From the NCBI GenBank assembly GCA_009733745.1, contig WNWL01000001.1, forward strand, positions 496,001-560,000: 64,000 nucleotides of DNA, written 5' to 3'. Positions 1-10,441 of the stretch are shown piece by piece (the first letter of the stretch is position 1; each line of letters starts with the position of its first letter). The position numbers and the translations under genes are program-made. The notes beneath the pieces are model-generated. The model was not told the origin of the DNA and did no database searches. It worked only from the letters and a program-made list of their open reading frames with translations. The stretch comes from Oceanobacillus sp. HTM 045 (GTDB lineage Bacteria; Pseudomonadota; Alphaproteobacteria; Rhodobacterales; Rhodobacteraceae).

Positions 1-1
1 C

Positions 2-562
2 CACGGCGTCGGCAAGCCGACCCGCGACGACGTGCTGCAGATCGCGGCGGCGGGCAGGGCGCTGGTGCTCGACGCCGACGCGCTGACCAGCTTCGAGGGC
101 ATGGCGGACGACCTGTTCGCGGCGATCGGCCCGCAGACCGTGCTGACGCCGCATCTCGGCGAGTTCCGGCGGATCTTCCCCGACCTGGCGGAGGGGCTGG
201 AGGCACCGGCGGAGTCCGGGCCGGCCTATTCGCGGGTGGACGCGGTGCGCGAAGCGGCGGCGCGCGCGGGCGCGGTGGTCCTGCTGAAGGGAGCCGCCAC
301 GGTGATCGCCTCGCCGGACGGCAGCGCGGCGATCCACGCGGCCAGCTACGGCCGTTCGGCGCCCTGGCTCGCGACCGCGGGCGCCGGCGACGTGCTGGCG
401 GGAACCATCACCGGGCTGATGGCGCGGGGGCTCGGCCCGGAGGCGGCCGCGTGCACCGCGGCGTGGCTTCATGTCGAGGCCGCGCGCAAGGCCGGGCCCG
501 GGCTGATCGCGGAAGACCTGCCGGATGCGCTGCCCGCGGTGTTCCGCGATATGGGCCTCTGA
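2..562 (+). CDS. nnrD: ADP-dependent NAD(P)H-hydrate dehydratase, C-terminal part (5' truncated by window edge)
   Basis: The frame is open from base 2, so the gene starts outside the window and 186 residues are visible. It matches the C-terminal dehydratase domain of the YjeF/Nnr family, which repairs hydrated NADH and NADPH using ADP or ATP. Visible family marks are LVLDADAL, the TVLTPHLGEF segment, VVLLKGA and the nucleotide-binding ATAGAGDVLAG loop near residues 127-137 of the visible part. The GTG at 32 is probably an internal Val, because coding sequence with family-like residues (HGVGKPTRDD) continues upstream of it. Whether an N-terminal epimerase domain is fused cannot be seen here. 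Confidence 0.9.
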   Translation, partial: HGVGKPTRDDVLQIAAAGRALVLDADALTSFEGMADDLFAAIGPQTVLTPHLGEFRRIFPDLAEGLEAPAESGPAYSRVDAVREAAARAGAVVLLKGAATVIASPDGSAAIHAASYGRSAPWLATAGAGDVLAGTITGLMARGLGPEAAACTAAWLHVEAARKAGPGLIAEDLPDALPAVFRDMGL

Positions 563-691
563 GGGGCCGATAGCCGCTTGCATCGCCGTCAAGAATTGCC
601 TATCGCACGCCCGTGCCCGTTGCTATAGCTGCGCCGGTTGTCCCTGCCGGGCCCACCGGGGGCCGGAGGCGAAGGGCGGCGCGTGCGCAAG

Positions 692-776
692 GCGGGCGTG
701 GTGGAATTGGTAGACACGCGAGATTTAGGTTCTCGTGCCGCATGGCGTGGGGGTTCAAGTCCCTCCGCCCGCACCA
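692..776 (+). tRNA. tRNA-Leu (anticodon TAG)
   Basis: Cloverleaf with acceptor arms GCGGGCG (692-698) and CGCCCGC (766-772), discriminator A and encoded CCA (774-776). The anticodon stem CGAGA/TCTCG encloses the loop TTTAGGT, giving anticodon UAG. The long variable arm is typical of class II leucine tRNAs. A GCTATAGC element at 622-629 could be its -10 box, but I see no convincing -35. Confidence 0.95.
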
Positions 777-833
777 AGCGCTGCCGGAAGGAATAATGCT
801 ATCGCCGGGCCACCCGGCAGAACGGAACAGATG

Positions 834-2192
834 ATGCAGGTGACGCAGACCAAGTCGGAAGGCCTAGCTCGCGAGTATGCGGTCGTGGTGACCGCCGGCG
901 AACTGGAAGCGAAGAGCGTCGAGAAGCTCGAGGCGGTACGCGCCGACTTCCAGATGAAGGGCTTCCGCAAGGGCAAGGCCCCGCTCCCGCTCCTGAAGAA
1001 GATGTTTGGCAAGTCGCTGATGGGCGAGGTGGTGCAGGAGAGCGTCGAGGAGGCGCTGAAGCAGCATCTCGACGAGACCGGCGAGCGCCCGGCGCAGCAG
1101 CCCGACGTCAAGATCGTCAACGAGCAGTTCGAGGACGGCGACGACCTCTCGATCGAGATCAAGTACGAGTGCATCCCGGCCATGCCCGAGGTGGACTGGT
1201 CCGGCGTGGCGATCGAGCGCCGCGTGGTCGAGATCGACGATGCCGCGGTCGACGAGGCGCTCGAGAAGCTGGCCGCCAGCGCCGAGAGCTACGAGCCGCG
1301 CGACGAAGGCGCTGCCGCGGAGGAGGGCGACCAGGTCCTGCTCGACTTCGAGGGCTCGATCGACGGCGTGCCGTTCGACGGCGGCAAGGGCGAGGACTTC
1401 CCGCTCAAGCTCGGCTCGGGTTCGTTCATCCCCGGTTTCGAGGACCAGCTGATCGGCGTGACCTCGGGCGAGAGCCGCGACGTGACGGTCTCGTTCCCCG
1501 AGAACTACGGCAATGCCGAGCTGGCGGGCAAGGAGGCGGTCTTCGCCTGCACCGCCAAGGAAGTGCGCAAGCCCGTGCCCGCGCCGCTCGACGACGCGCT
1601 GGCGCAGAAGTACGGCGCCGGCTCGCTGGACGAGCTGAAGGGCCAGATCCGCGAGCGGCTGGCGGCCGAGTTCGCCGGCGCCGCGCGCCAGCTGCTGAAG
1701 CGCCGCCTGCTGGACGTGCTGGACGAGAAGCTGGAGTTCGAACTGCCCGAGGGGCTGGTCGAGGCCGAGGCGAAGAGCGTTGCGCACCAGCTCTGGCACG
1801 ACGATCACCCGGAGGATCAGGGCCACGAGCACCCGGAGATCGAGCCGGACGACGAGCACCGCAAGATCGCCTCGCGGCGGGTCAAGCTGGCGCTGTTCTT
1901 CGACGAGATCGGCAAGACCGAGAAGATCGAGGTGTCCGAGCAGGACATGGCCCAGGCGGTCATGGAGCAGGCGCGGAACTACCCGGGCCAGGAGCGCGAG
2001 TTCATCGAGTTCATCCGCTCCAACCAGCAGATGCTGGCCCAGATCCGCGCGCCGCTGTTCGAGGACAAGGTGGTCGACGCGATCGTCGCCAAGGCCAGCG
2101 TCACCGACACGCCGGTGAGCCGCGAGGAGCTCCAGAAGGAGATCGACGCGCTCGACGCCGACGAGAAGGAGGCGGAGGCCGCGGCTTCCTGA
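834..2192 (+). CDS. tig: Trigger factor, ribosome-associated chaperone and peptidyl-prolyl isomerase
   Basis: The protein of 452 aa has the trigger factor domain order: an N-terminal ribosome-binding domain with the GFRKGKAP signature at residues 43-50, an FKBP-type PPIase domain around 150-240, and a helical C-terminal chaperone domain. It binds at the ribosome exit tunnel and shields nascent chains. Two ATGs occur in tandem (831 and 834); I chose 834 because family members start MQVT. A His/Asp/Glu-rich stretch around residues 320-345 interrupts the C-terminal domain. The frame is open upstream to 735 but that part overlaps tRNA-Leu and is not coding. tig leads the tig-clpP-clpX-lon proteostasis block. 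Confidence 0.97.
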   Translation: MQVTQTKSEGLAREYAVVVTAGELEAKSVEKLEAVRADFQMKGFRKGKAPLPLLKKMFGKSLMGEVVQESVEEALKQHLDETGERPAQQPDVKIVNEQFEDGDDLSIEIKYECIPAMPEVDWSGVAIERRVVEIDDAAVDEALEKLAASAESYEPRDEGAAAEEGDQVLLDFEGSIDGVPFDGGKGEDFPLKLGSGSFIPGFEDQLIGVTSGESRDVTVSFPENYGNAELAGKEAVFACTAKEVRKPVPAPLDDALAQKYGAGSLDELKGQIRERLAAEFAGAARQLLKRRLLDVLDEKLEFELPEGLVEAEAKSVAHQLWHDDHPEDQGHEHPEIEPDDEHRKIASRRVKLALFFDEIGKTEKIEVSEQDMAQAVMEQARNYPGQEREFIEFIRSNQQMLAQIRAPLFEDKVVDAIVAKASVTDTPVSREELQKEIDALDADEKEAEAAAS

Positions 2193-2217
2193 GAGCCGGC
2201 TTCGCGAGAGATGCGGC

Positions 2218-2254
2218 GGGGGGCGTCCTGATCGGGCGCCCCCCGTTTCGTTTG
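2218..2254 (+). terminator. Rho-independent terminator of tig
   Basis: Stem GGGGGGCG (2218-2225) pairs with CGCCCCCC (2237-2244), followed by GTTTCGTTT. It lies 26 bases past the tig stop codon. Confidence 0.8.
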
Positions 2255-2299
2255 CAGGGTCTCTTGGGCCGGGTCTCTTCGGGCCGGGTCTTTTCGCGG

Positions 2300-2686
2300 T
2301 CAGTCGCGTTCGGGGTAGAGGTCGTGCAGGGTGCCGCCGAGCCAGATGCGCTCGGCCTTGATGCGCCGCTCGGCCGGGTCGGCGGAAGGCTCGCCCTCGA
2401 TCCGCACCTCGACGCCGGGTGCGAGGCCGCCCTCGGGGATGCCGGCCCGCTCGTTGCGCCAGGGCTGGCCGATTTCCACGGTCCAGGTCTCGCCCTCGAC
2501 ATCGACGGTCAGCACGCCGTGCGGCATCCCGAGATCGGCGGTGACGATCACCCCGGTCAGCTCGATGTTGCCGCCGGAGGTCCAGCTCCAGCCGTGATGG
2601 GCGCGAGCGGGCATGGTGGTGATGGCGGCGACGGCGATGCCGGCGAGGGATGCGGCGAGGCCGCGGCGGCTGAAAAGGGTCGGCAT
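2300..2686 (-). CDS. Small exported DUF6152-like protein
   Basis: The 128-aa product starts [10 protein letters not shown] and has an N-terminal signal with an RR pair, a hydrophobic run and a likely cleavage site after PARAH. The mature part, beginning around HHGWSW, reads as a small beta-rich domain and resembles the DUF6152 family of secreted proteins of unknown function. The ATG at 2686 is preceded by GGAG at good spacing, so longer upstream reading is rejected. It is the only minus-strand gene inside the tig-clpP interval and diverges from clpP. The DUF assignment is from memory of the HHGW start and overall pattern, not from a search. Confidence 0.75.
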   Translation of the reverse strand: MPTLFSRRGLAASLAGIAVAAITTMPARAHHGWSWTSGGNIELTGVIVTADLGMPHGVLTVDVEGETWTVEIGQPWRNERAGIPEGGLAPGVEVRIEGEPSADPAERRIKAERIWLGGTLHDLYPERD

Positions 2687-2800
2687 GGCGGCTTCTCCTC
2701 GGTCGGCGCCGTTCAGGCGGGCTCGTCCGCCTGAGGTTGTGTCGCGCGGCCTGCGCGTCAAGCGGAGGGACACGCCCGCGCGATTTCACGGCCCGCCGAC

Positions 2801-2829
2801 TTGCAGGGTAACACTCGGGATACTAAACC
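2801..2829 (+). promoter_or_regulatory. Candidate clpP promoter
   Basis: TTGCAG (2801-2806) and TAAACC (2824-2829) are separated by 17 bases, 66 bases before the clpP start codon and facing it. This is a pattern match to a housekeeping-type promoter only. Confidence 0.4.
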
Positions 2830-2894
2830 AGACTAGGACGGGCACGGGATCATTGATCACCCGACCGCCAGGCTTTCGCGAACCGAGGAAAATC

Positions 2895-3527
2895 ATGCGC
2901 GACCCGATGGATACTGTCACCGACTTCATCATTCCCACGGTGTGGGAGACGACCGCGCGTGGCTCCACCCAGCACGACATCTTCTCGCGCCTCCTGAAGG
3001 AGCGGATCGTCTTCGTCAGCGGCCCGGTCGAGGACAAGATGGCGACCATCGTGGTCGCCTCGCTCCTCTTCCTCGAGGCGGAGAACCCGAAGAAGGAAAT
3101 CTCGATGTACATCAACAGCCCCGGCGGCGTGGTGACATCGGGCCTCTCGATCTACGACACGATGCAGTACATCCGGCCCAAGGTCTCGACCCTGGTGCTG
3201 GGGCAGGCGGCCTCGATGGGCTCGCTGCTGCTGGCGGGCGGCGAGGCGGGGATGCGCTTCGCGCTGCCCAACGCGCGCGTCATGGTGCACCAGCCCTCGG
3301 GCGGCTTCCGCGGCCAGGCCTCGGACATCATGATCCACGCGCAGGAGACGCAGACGCTGAAGAACCGCCTGAACGAGATCTACGTCAAGCATACCGGCCA
3401 GACCATGGAAGCGGTCGAGGCGGCGCTCGACCGCGACAACTTCATGAGCCCCGAGCACGCCAAGGAATGGGGAATCATCGACGAGATCGTGCAGAGCCGC
3501 GGCGACGCGGCCGAAGCGGTCAAGTAA
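2895..3527 (+). CDS. clpP: ATP-dependent Clp protease proteolytic subunit
   Basis: The 210-aa serine protease forms the tetradecameric chamber fed by ClpX. The catalytic triad is visible at Ser107 (in QAASMGS), His132 (in MVHQPSGG) and Asp181 (in RDNFMS), each offset by exactly ten from the mature E. coli numbering. MYINSPGG is the usual substrate-strand motif. The ATG at 2895 is preceded by GAGGA at suitable spacing; the frame is open further upstream to 2613, but that region lies antisense to the DUF6152 gene and has no family similarity. clpX follows 202 bases downstream. Confidence 0.97.
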   Translation: MRDPMDTVTDFIIPTVWETTARGSTQHDIFSRLLKERIVFVSGPVEDKMATIVVASLLFLEAENPKKEISMYINSPGGVVTSGLSIYDTMQYIRPKVSTLVLGQAASMGSLLLAGGEAGMRFALPNARVMVHQPSGGFRGQASDIMIHAQETQTLKNRLNEIYVKHTGQTMEAVEAALDRDNFMSPEHAKEWGIIDEIVQSRGDAAEAVK

Positions 3528-3729
3528 GCGGGTGGCCCAGGGTGCGCGATGTGCGCGCGCGCCCCGTATTCGCTCCCGATGCCTCTTTGACGCCATCGTC
3601 GCCCGGCATTGTGACGGATTGGGACACTTTGAATCATCGCGCGTATTGTCACGTCGCCGGAATCGGCCGATGATGGCAAAACGAGGCAAGGGCTGGAAGC
3701 AACTGGCGCACTGGCGCTGGGAGTAGCGA

Positions 3730-4998
<1,269 letters not shown>

Positions 4999-5085
4999 GC
5001 CGGCACCGGCCCTGCGGGGCCGGCGGCGACGCATGGGATCTGCACGAGGCGCCTCAGCGGGTGCCGGAGGTGGGCCATGGTCCTT

Positions 5086-5111
5086 CGGCCCGGCCGCATT
5101 GCGGGCCGGGC
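5086..5111 (+). terminator. Hairpin downstream of clpX, possible terminator
   Basis: GCCCGGCC (5088-5095) pairs with GGCCGGGC (5104-5111), followed by TTGATTT. A second perfect hairpin, CCGGCCC/GGGCCGG with a 4-base loop, lies at 5006-5023. Neither has a strong T-tract, so termination is uncertain. Confidence 0.4.
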
Positions 5112-5211
5112 TTGATTTCCGGCCGACCCCGATACACCTGTTGATCCCGGCGCCCCGACACGAGCAGCATTCGGGGCCAAGAACCGGGCCGACACACGGA
5201 GAAGGACCATC

Positions 5212-7626
5212 ATGAGCGATCAGGATACAGGCACCCGAAACAGCTACCCGGTTCTCCCGCTGCGCGACATCGTGGTGTTCCCCCACATGGTCGTGCCGCT
5301 GTTCGTCGGGCGCGAGAAATCGGTGCGCGCCCTCGAGGAGGTGATGCGCGACGACACGCAGATCCTGCTCGCGAGCCAGCGCGACGCGGCGGAGGACGAT
5401 CCCGGCGAAACCGACATCTACGAGGTTGGCGCGCTGGCCAGCGTGCTGCAGCTGCTGAAGCTGCCCGACGGCACCGTGAAGGTGCTGGTCGAGGGCCGCA
5501 GCCGCGCGCGCATCACCCGCTTCGTGCCGAACGAGAACTTCTTCGAGGCCGAGGTCGAGGAGATGGAGGAGCGCGTCTCCGACGAGGCCACCAACGAGGC
5601 GCTGGCGCGCTCGCTGGCGACCGAGTTCGAGAAATACGTCAAGCTGAACAAGAACGTGCCCGACGAGGCGCTGGAGACGATCTCCAAGATCGACGATCCG
5701 GCGAAGCTCGCGGACTCGATCGCGGGCCATATTGGCGTGAAGCTCTCCATGCGGCAGGAGCTGCTGGAAGAGCCGAATGTCGGCGCGCGGCTTGAGAAGC
5801 TTCTCGGCATGATCCAGGGCGAGATTTCCGTCCTTCAGGTCGAGAAGAAGATCAAGAGCCGGGTCAAGACCCAGATGGAGAAGACCCAGCGCGAGTACTA
5901 CCTCAACGAGCAGATGAAGGCGATCCAGCGCGAGCTCGGCGAGGGCGAGGACGGGCGCGACGACAGCTCGGAATTCGAAAAGCGCATCGAGGAGACCAAG
6001 CTCTCCAAGGAAGCGCATGACAAGGCGATGGCCGAGCTGAAGAAGCTGCGCCAGATGTCGCCGATGTCGGCCGAGGCGACCGTGGTGCGCAACTATCTCG
6101 ACTGGCTGCTGTCGATCCCCTGGGGCAAGAAGTCCCGGGTCAAGAAGGACCTGCGCCGGGCGCAGGACGTGCTCGACCAGGATCATTACGGCCTTGCCAA
6201 GGTCAAGGAGCGGATCGTCGAGTACCTCGCCGTGCAGCAGCGCGCGACCAAGCTGAAGGGGCCGATCCTCTGCCTCGTCGGCCCTCCGGGCGTCGGCAAG
6301 ACCTCGCTCGGCAAGTCGGTCGCGAAGGCGACGGGGCGCGAATTCATCCGCATCTCGCTCGGCGGTGTCCGGGACGAGGCGGAGATCCGCGGCCACCGGC
6401 GGACCTATATCGGCTCGATGCCCGGCAAGATCATCCAGTCGATGAAGAAGGCCAAGACCACGAACCCGCTCATCCTGCTCGACGAGATCGACAAGATGGG
6501 GCAGGACTTCCGCGGCGACCCGGCCTCGGCGATGCTGGAGGTGCTCGACCCGGAGCAGAACGGTACGTTCTCGGACCACTACCTGGAGGTCGAGTACGAC
6601 CTCTCGAACGTGATGTTCATCACCACGGCGAACACCTACAACATGCCCCAGCCGCTGCTGGACCGCATGGAGATCATCTCGCTCGCGGGCTACACCGAGG
6701 ACGAGAAGATCGAGATCGCGCGCCAGCACCTGCTGCCGAAGCAGCTCAAGTCGCACGGGCTGAAGGCGAAGGAGTTCTCGCTGGAAGATGCCGCGCTGAC
6801 CGAGATGGTCCGCGTCTACACCCGCGAGGCGGGCGTTCGGAACCTGGAGCGCGAGCTGGCCAAGCTCTGCCGCAAGGTGCTGACCGAGATCGTGCGCGGC
6901 GACATCGAGACGGCGGAGATCACGCCCGAGAAGCTGGAGCACTATCTCGGCGCGCCGAAGTACCGCTACGGCCTCGCCGAGAAGGAGGACCAGATCGGCG
7001 TGGTCACCGGCCTGGCCTGGACCTCCGTGGGCGGCGACATCCTCTCGATCGAGGCGCTGAAGCTGCCCGGCAAGGGCCGGATGAAGACCACCGGCAAGCT
7101 CGGCGACGTGATGAAGGAGTCGATCGACGCCGCGGCCAGCTTCGTGCGGGCCAAGGCGCTCAGCTTCGGCATCAAGCCGCCGGAGTTCGAGAAGATGGAC
7201 ATCCACGTCCACGTCCCCGAGGGCGCGACCCCGAAGGACGGGCCGTCGGCGGGCATCGCCATGGTCACCTCCATCGTCTCGGTGCTGACCGACATCCCGG
7301 TCCACCGCGAGGTGGCGATGACCGGCGAGGTGACGCTGCGCGGCAACGTGCTGGCCATCGGCGGCCTGAAGGAGAAGCTCCTCGCCGCGCTCCGCGCCGG
7401 CATCAAGAAGGTGCTGATCCCGAAGGAGAACGTGAAGGACCTGCCGGAGATCCCCGACAACGTGAAGGAGGGGCTCGAGATCGTGCCGGTCGAGAACGTG
7501 ACCGAGGTGCTGGAGCACGCGCTGGTGCGCAAGCCCGAGCCGATCGACTGGGACCCCGAGGCCGAGCCGGTGACCCCGGCGAAGAACGGTGACGGGGACG
7601 ACCTGGCGGCCTCGCTGGCGCACTGA
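5212..7626 (+). CDS. lon: ATP-dependent serine protease Lon
   Basis: This 804-aa Lon protease contains the N-terminal substrate-binding domain ([12 protein letters not shown] near residue 12), the AAA+ module with Walker [10 protein letters not shown] around residue 357, and a C-terminal peptidase domain with the Ser-Lys dyad at Ser679 (PKDGPSAG) and Lys722 (GGLKEK), the same numbers as in E. coli. It degrades misfolded and regulatory proteins. GGAGAAGG precedes the ATG. The 213-base upstream gap contains two hairpins and a TTGATT/GATACA pair that could be part of a stress promoter, though its spacing is short. A strong terminator follows. Confidence 0.98.
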   Translation: MSDQDTGTRNSYPVLPLRDIVVFPHMVVPLFVGREKSVRALEEVMRDDTQILLASQRDAAEDDPGETDIYEVGALASVLQLLKLPDGTVKVLVEGRSRARITRFVPNENFFEAEVEEMEERVSDEATNEALARSLATEFEKYVKLNKNVPDEALETISKIDDPAKLADSIAGHIGVKLSMRQELLEEPNVGARLEKLLGMIQGEISVLQVEKKIKSRVKTQMEKTQREYYLNEQMKAIQRELGEGEDGRDDSSEFEKRIEETKLSKEAHDKAMAELKKLRQMSPMSAEATVVRNYLDWLLSIPWGKKSRVKKDLRRAQDVLDQDHYGLAKVKERIVEYLAVQQRATKLKGPILCLVGPPGVGKTSLGKSVAKATGREFIRISLGGVRDEAEIRGHRRTYIGSMPGKIIQSMKKAKTTNPLILLDEIDKMGQDFRGDPASAMLEVLDPEQNGTFSDHYLEVEYDLSNVMFITTANTYNMPQPLLDRMEIISLAGYTEDEKIEIARQHLLPKQLKSHGLKAKEFSLEDAALTEMVRVYTREAGVRNLERELAKLCRKVLTEIVRGDIETAEITPEKLEHYLGAPKYRYGLAEKEDQIGVVTGLAWTSVGGDILSIEALKLPGKGRMKTTGKLGDVMKESIDAAASFVRAKALSFGIKPPEFEKMDIHVHVPEGATPKDGPSAGIAMVTSIVSVLTDIPVHREVAMTGEVTLRGNVLAIGGLKEKLLAALRAGIKKVLIPKENVKDLPEIPDNVKEGLEIVPVENVTEVLEHALVRKPEPIDWDPEAEPVTPAKNGDGDDLAASLAH

Positions 7627-7650
7627 CACGCACCTGAACGCAACGAAAGA

Positions 7651-7684
7651 CGCCCCGGCCATCGGCCGGGGCGTTTCTCTTTTC
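7651..7684 (+). terminator. Rho-independent terminator of lon
   Basis: CGCCCCGGCC (7651-7660), loop ATC, GGCCGGGGCG (7664-7673), then TTTCTCTTTT. This is a perfect 10-bp stem with a T-rich tail. Confidence 0.93.
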
Positions 7685-7731
7685 GCCGGGTCGCATCCGC
7701 GAGGGCGGGTCCGGGCGGGCAGGGTGGCCGT

Positions 7732-9057
7732 TCAGCTCGTGCCGAGGTCCCAGAGCCATTCGCCGACGGTCGGTTTCTTGTAGAACTTGGTCTTCTTGCC
7801 GTCGACTTTCCGCTCGGCTTCCATGCCGGTGTACTTGATGGTCCGGTCCTTCGCCGCCTTGAGGATCTTCTCGACGATCGGGTCGGTCGAGTGGAAGAAG
7901 ACGCCGGATTTCTTCTGGTACCACGCCGCGTAGGGCCGCAGGCGGTTGAGGTAGGAGGTGCCCTTGTCGAACTGCGCCTGCGTCGCCACCAGCCCGTCGC
8001 CGGAATAGAGGTTCAGGTACTCCCAGGCCGAGCCGCAGATGCCCGAGTTGAGCGTGGTGCAGGCGATCACCGGGGCGGAGGTGGCGTACTGGCCGTACCA
8101 TGCGGCGAAGGCGTCGCCGTCGTCGTGCAGGCCCGCGCCGGACTTGGCCTCGGTCCAGTAGTGCTTCGCGTCGGCGAGGAAGTCCTCGATGATCGACAGC
8201 TCCTTCAGCCGCCAGACGATCTTGTAGACCATCTCGACGAAGCCCATCACCAGGCTGGCGATCTTGCCCGCACCGGCGGTGACGGTCTCGAGGCCGACGC
8301 CGAGGCCACCCTTCAGCACGCGCAGCGCGCCCTCGCCCATCGACTGGTGCATCGCGCGTTCCAGCGCATCGAGGATCTGCTCGGTGTGCCCGCCGACCAG
8401 CCACGAGGTGTTGCGCCGCGCGATCGCCGCGTCGATCCGGCGGACGGCCGCGTAGCCGCCCTCCAGCACGCCCTTGGTGATGTCGGCGATGCCGCTGAGG
8501 GGCGTGAGTTCCGAGGCGATGCGGCTGGCGAAGGAGAGGCAGAGCTTCTTGACGATCTGGGTCCAGAAGGGAATGCCCTCCTTCTTGTAGTTGAGCTTCT
8601 CCTCGACCTTGTCCTTGCACTTCTTGGCGATGGTCTCGAGCGTCCTGGAGAGGGTGAGCACGTCGCCCGCCTTCGCCGCGTCGCGCTGGGCGGCGTAGAA
8701 CCCGTCGGGGCCCTTGTCCTCCAGCACCTTGAAGAGCTGGACGGGGAGCTGCGCGCCGGCCTTCACCGCCGAGGAGGTCCACTTGCTCGCCATGTCGCCG
8801 TTGATCGAGCCGTCGGCACCGTAGCCGCCGGCCACGGCCCCGAGCGAGCCGTCGATGATCACGCTGGCGAGCGAGCCGTCGACCGCGGTGCCGCAGCCGA
8901 ACAGGTAGAGAATGCCCTTCCGTGCATGGGCCTGCGCTTCGGAGGCGAATTCCGGCAGATCCTCGATGTCACCGTCGGCTTTCCTGCCGAACCGGTGCCT
9001 GAAACCCGACTTGATTGCCCGTCCCTTCGAGGAGAACCACTTCTTTACCTTGGGCAT
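7732..9057 (-). CDS. Orphan protein of unknown function with glycine-rich segment
   Basis: I do not recognise the 441-aa product. It starts with a basic stretch (KVKKWFSSKGR), followed at residues 48-88 by a hydrophobic glycine-rich region containing the echo DGSLAS/DGSLGA, then long amphipathic helical stretches, a second Gly/Ala/Val-rich part around 255-275, and a Tyr/Trp-rich C-terminal third. There is no cleavable signal peptide. The ATG at 9057 is preceded by AAAGGG at good spacing; the ATG six codons upstream (9075) has none. The gene stands alone between the lon terminator and tRNA-Val. Base composition looks like its neighbours. A membrane-active or secreted role is possible but unsupported. 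Confidence 0.7.
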   Translation of the reverse strand: MPKVKKWFSSKGRAIKSGFRHRFGRKADGDIEDLPEFASEAQAHARKGILYLFGCGTAVDGSLASVIIDGSLGAVAGGYGADGSINGDMASKWTSSAVKAGAQLPVQLFKVLEDKGPDGFYAAQRDAAKAGDVLTLSRTLETIAKKCKDKVEEKLNYKKEGIPFWTQIVKKLCLSFASRIASELTPLSGIADITKGVLEGGYAAVRRIDAAIARRNTSWLVGGHTEQILDALERAMHQSMGEGALRVLKGGLGVGLETVTAGAGKIASLVMGFVEMVYKIVWRLKELSIIEDFLADAKHYWTEAKSGAGLHDDGDAFAAWYGQYATSAPVIACTTLNSGICGSAWEYLNLYSGDGLVATQAQFDKGTSYLNRLRPYAAWYQKKSGVFFHSTDPIVEKILKAAKDRTIKYTGMEAERKVDGKKTKFYKKPTVGEWLWDLGTS

Positions 9058-9443
9058 CCGCTTACCCTTTCCCATCGCGCAATGGGCTGCGGCTGCCCGA
9101 TTGCGCCGTTTGCAATGGTGCCTTCAAAACGATGCGGCTCCGGCGCGTGCCGGCGCGGCGTGTGGAGTTTCTGATGTGGACGAAGCCGTTCCCCCGGCCT
9201 CGCGGCGTGCAATCTACGCGGGTTCCGTGACGAATCGGCGACCGTGCCCGAAGCCGGGAAAGCACCTGAGGGAGCGTGCGGAATCAGCCTGATGGCCGGG
9301 GCGCCGAGCCCGGCCGGTCGTCGGTTCTTGACGGGGCAGGCCACAGGCCCTTAGAAGCGCCTCCTGCACCGGAGGCGGTGCTGCGGCAGAATGTTGCAGC
9401 GCAGTGCCCCATCCGGCTGCACGGGTCCGGGTCACGTCCGGGC
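9058..9443. other. Intergenic stretch between the orphan gene and tRNA-Val
   Basis: These 386 bases hold no convincing ORF. The right part contains the tRNA-Val promoter at 9328-9356 and, in the transcribed leader, a small hairpin GCCTCC/GGAGGC near 9360-9375. I see nothing identifiable in 9076-9327. Confidence 0.6.
9328..9356 (+). promoter_or_regulatory. Promoter of tRNA-Val and the following membrane protein gene
   Basis: TTGACG (9328-9333) and TTAGAA (9351-9356) with exactly 17 bases between them, 88 bases before the tRNA. Confidence 0.65.
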
Positions 9444-9519
9444 GGGCGGTTAGCTCAGTTGGTAGAGCGCCTCGTTTACACCGAGGATGTCGGGAGTTCG
9501 AGTCTCTCACCGCCCACCA
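9444..9519 (+). tRNA. tRNA-Val (anticodon TAC)
   Basis: Acceptor arms GGGCGGT and ACCGCCC with encoded ACCA end; anticodon stem CCTCG/CGAGG encloses TTTACAC, giving UAC. The T arm contains GTTCGAGTC. Confidence 0.96.
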
Positions 9520-9534
9520 GTCCCGGACAGGCCG

Positions 9535-10113
9535 ATGCGACACGTTCCCGAGATCCTGATCCGCTTCCGCGCCGCTGCCGCCGTGGCGATCGCGTGTCTG
9601 GCGCTCGCAGGCGGGCCGACCTGGGCGATACTGGCGCTGATGTGGCTCGGCCTCGTCTCCGATATCCTCGACGGGGTCGTTGCCCGCGCGGTCGGGGCGG
9701 ATACCGATACGCTGCGGCGTTTCGACAGCATGGTGGACCTGCTCTTCTGGCTCGGCGTGCTCTTCGCAGCGCTGTGGCTCCATCGCTCTGCGCTCCTGCC
9801 CTGGCTGCCCTGGGTCGCGGGACTGCTCGTGGCCGAGGGCGTGATCCTGGCGGCGAGCCTGTACCGCTTCGGCCGCCCCGCCGCGACGCATGCCTGGAGC
9901 GCCAAGCTCTGGGGGCTGCTGCTGCTTGCGGCCTTCACCGAGATATTCCTCGCCGGGGAGGGTGGCGGCTGGATGGTGGCGATACTGGTATCGGGCTACG
10001 CGGCGTTCCTGGACGTGCTGGCGATCGTCCTGATCATGCCCTCGTGGCGGCGCGACGTGCCGAGTGCATGGCACGCCTGGCGCTTCCGGAAAAATGCGCG
10101 AAAAGCCCTGTGA
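9535..10113 (+). CDS. CDP-alcohol phosphatidyltransferase-family membrane protein with a degenerate motif
   Basis: The 192-aa integral membrane protein carries most of the CDP-alcohol phosphotransferase signature, D-x2-DG-x2-AR-x8-G-x3-D-x3-D, at residues 43-68: Asp43, Asp46, Gly47, Ala50, Arg51, Asp64 and Asp68 are present. Leu60 stands where the second glycine belongs. Family members move a phospho-alcohol from a CDP donor, usually in phospholipid synthesis. Around five hydrophobic segments follow. The ATG at 9535 is 15 bases after tRNA-Val, so the gene is probably cotranscribed with it; the earlier in-frame GTG at 9487 lies inside the tRNA and is rejected. The substrate cannot be told from sequence. 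Confidence 0.8.
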   Translation: MRHVPEILIRFRAAAAVAIACLALAGGPTWAILALMWLGLVSDILDGVVARAVGADTDTLRRFDSMVDLLFWLGVLFAALWLHRSALLPWLPWVAGLLVAEGVILAASLYRFGRPAATHAWSAKLWGLLLLAAFTEIFLAGEGGGWMVAILVSGYAAFLDVLAIVLIMPSWRRDVPSAWHAWRFRKNARKAL

Positions 10114-10120
10114 TCGGGGA

Positions 10121-10149
10121 TTGACGAGGGGCGCGGCGGTGCATATACC
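10121..10149 (+). promoter_or_regulatory. Promoter of tRNA-Asp
   Basis: TTGACG (10121-10126) and TATACC (10144-10149) with a 17-base spacer, 41 bases before tRNA-Asp. Confidence 0.7.
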
Positions 10150-10190
10150 GCCCCAACGCCCGGCGGGGACACCCCGGTCGAGGCGGATGC

Positions 10191-10267
10191 GCGGTTGTAG
10201 CTCAGTTGGTTAGAGTGCCGGCCTGTCACGCCGGAGGTCGCGGGTTCGAGCCCCGTCAACCGCGCCA
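10191..10267 (+). tRNA. tRNA-Asp (anticodon GTC)
   Basis: Acceptor arms GCGGTTG (10191-10197) and CAACCGC (10257-10263), discriminator G and CCA. Anticodon stem CCGGC/GCCGG encloses CTGTCAC, giving GUC. Confidence 0.97.
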
Positions 10268-10377
10268 TCCTCCCCCAAGCTTCCATCAAGCGGATTACAT
10301 GCCCTGCGCGCTTCGGTCGCGTTCGGGATCGTGCCGTTTGCCCTGAAAACTAGCATGGAATAGCGGCGCGGGGCCGG

Positions 10378-10406
10378 TTGACCGCACTTGTGCGGGGCAG
10401 TATCCA
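10378..10406 (+). promoter_or_regulatory. Candidate promoter of the nuo operon
   Basis: TTGACC (10378-10383) and TATCCA (10401-10406) with a 17-base spacer, 35 bases before the nuoA start. It is the only good match between tRNA-Asp and nuoA. Confidence 0.6.
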
Positions 10407-10441
10407 AGCGGTGCGTGCAGGAGCGAAAAGGCGAGGTGCCC

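Noticed and set aside
735-833. Upstream extension of the trigger factor frame
   Set aside because: It begins inside tRNA-Leu; family members start at the MQVT methionine at 834.
864-2789. A 641-codon minus-strand frame opposite tig
   Set aside because: Antisense shadow of trigger factor with no recognisable domain; it also crosses the DUF6152 gene in another frame.
3664-3726. A very short frame (MMAKRGKGWKQ...) ending three bases before clpX
   Set aside because: Its ribosome-binding site is weak and 18-19 residues are too few to support a gene; it may only reflect the clpX leader.
5112-5138. A possible heat-shock promoter (TTGATT / ATACAC) upstream of lon
   Set aside because: The spacing of 14-15 bases is short for any known consensus and the match is weak.
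9076-10441. Possible integration hotspot at the tRNA genes
   Set aside because: No integrase, no duplicated tRNA 3' ends and no composition change are visible around tRNA-Val or tRNA-Asp.
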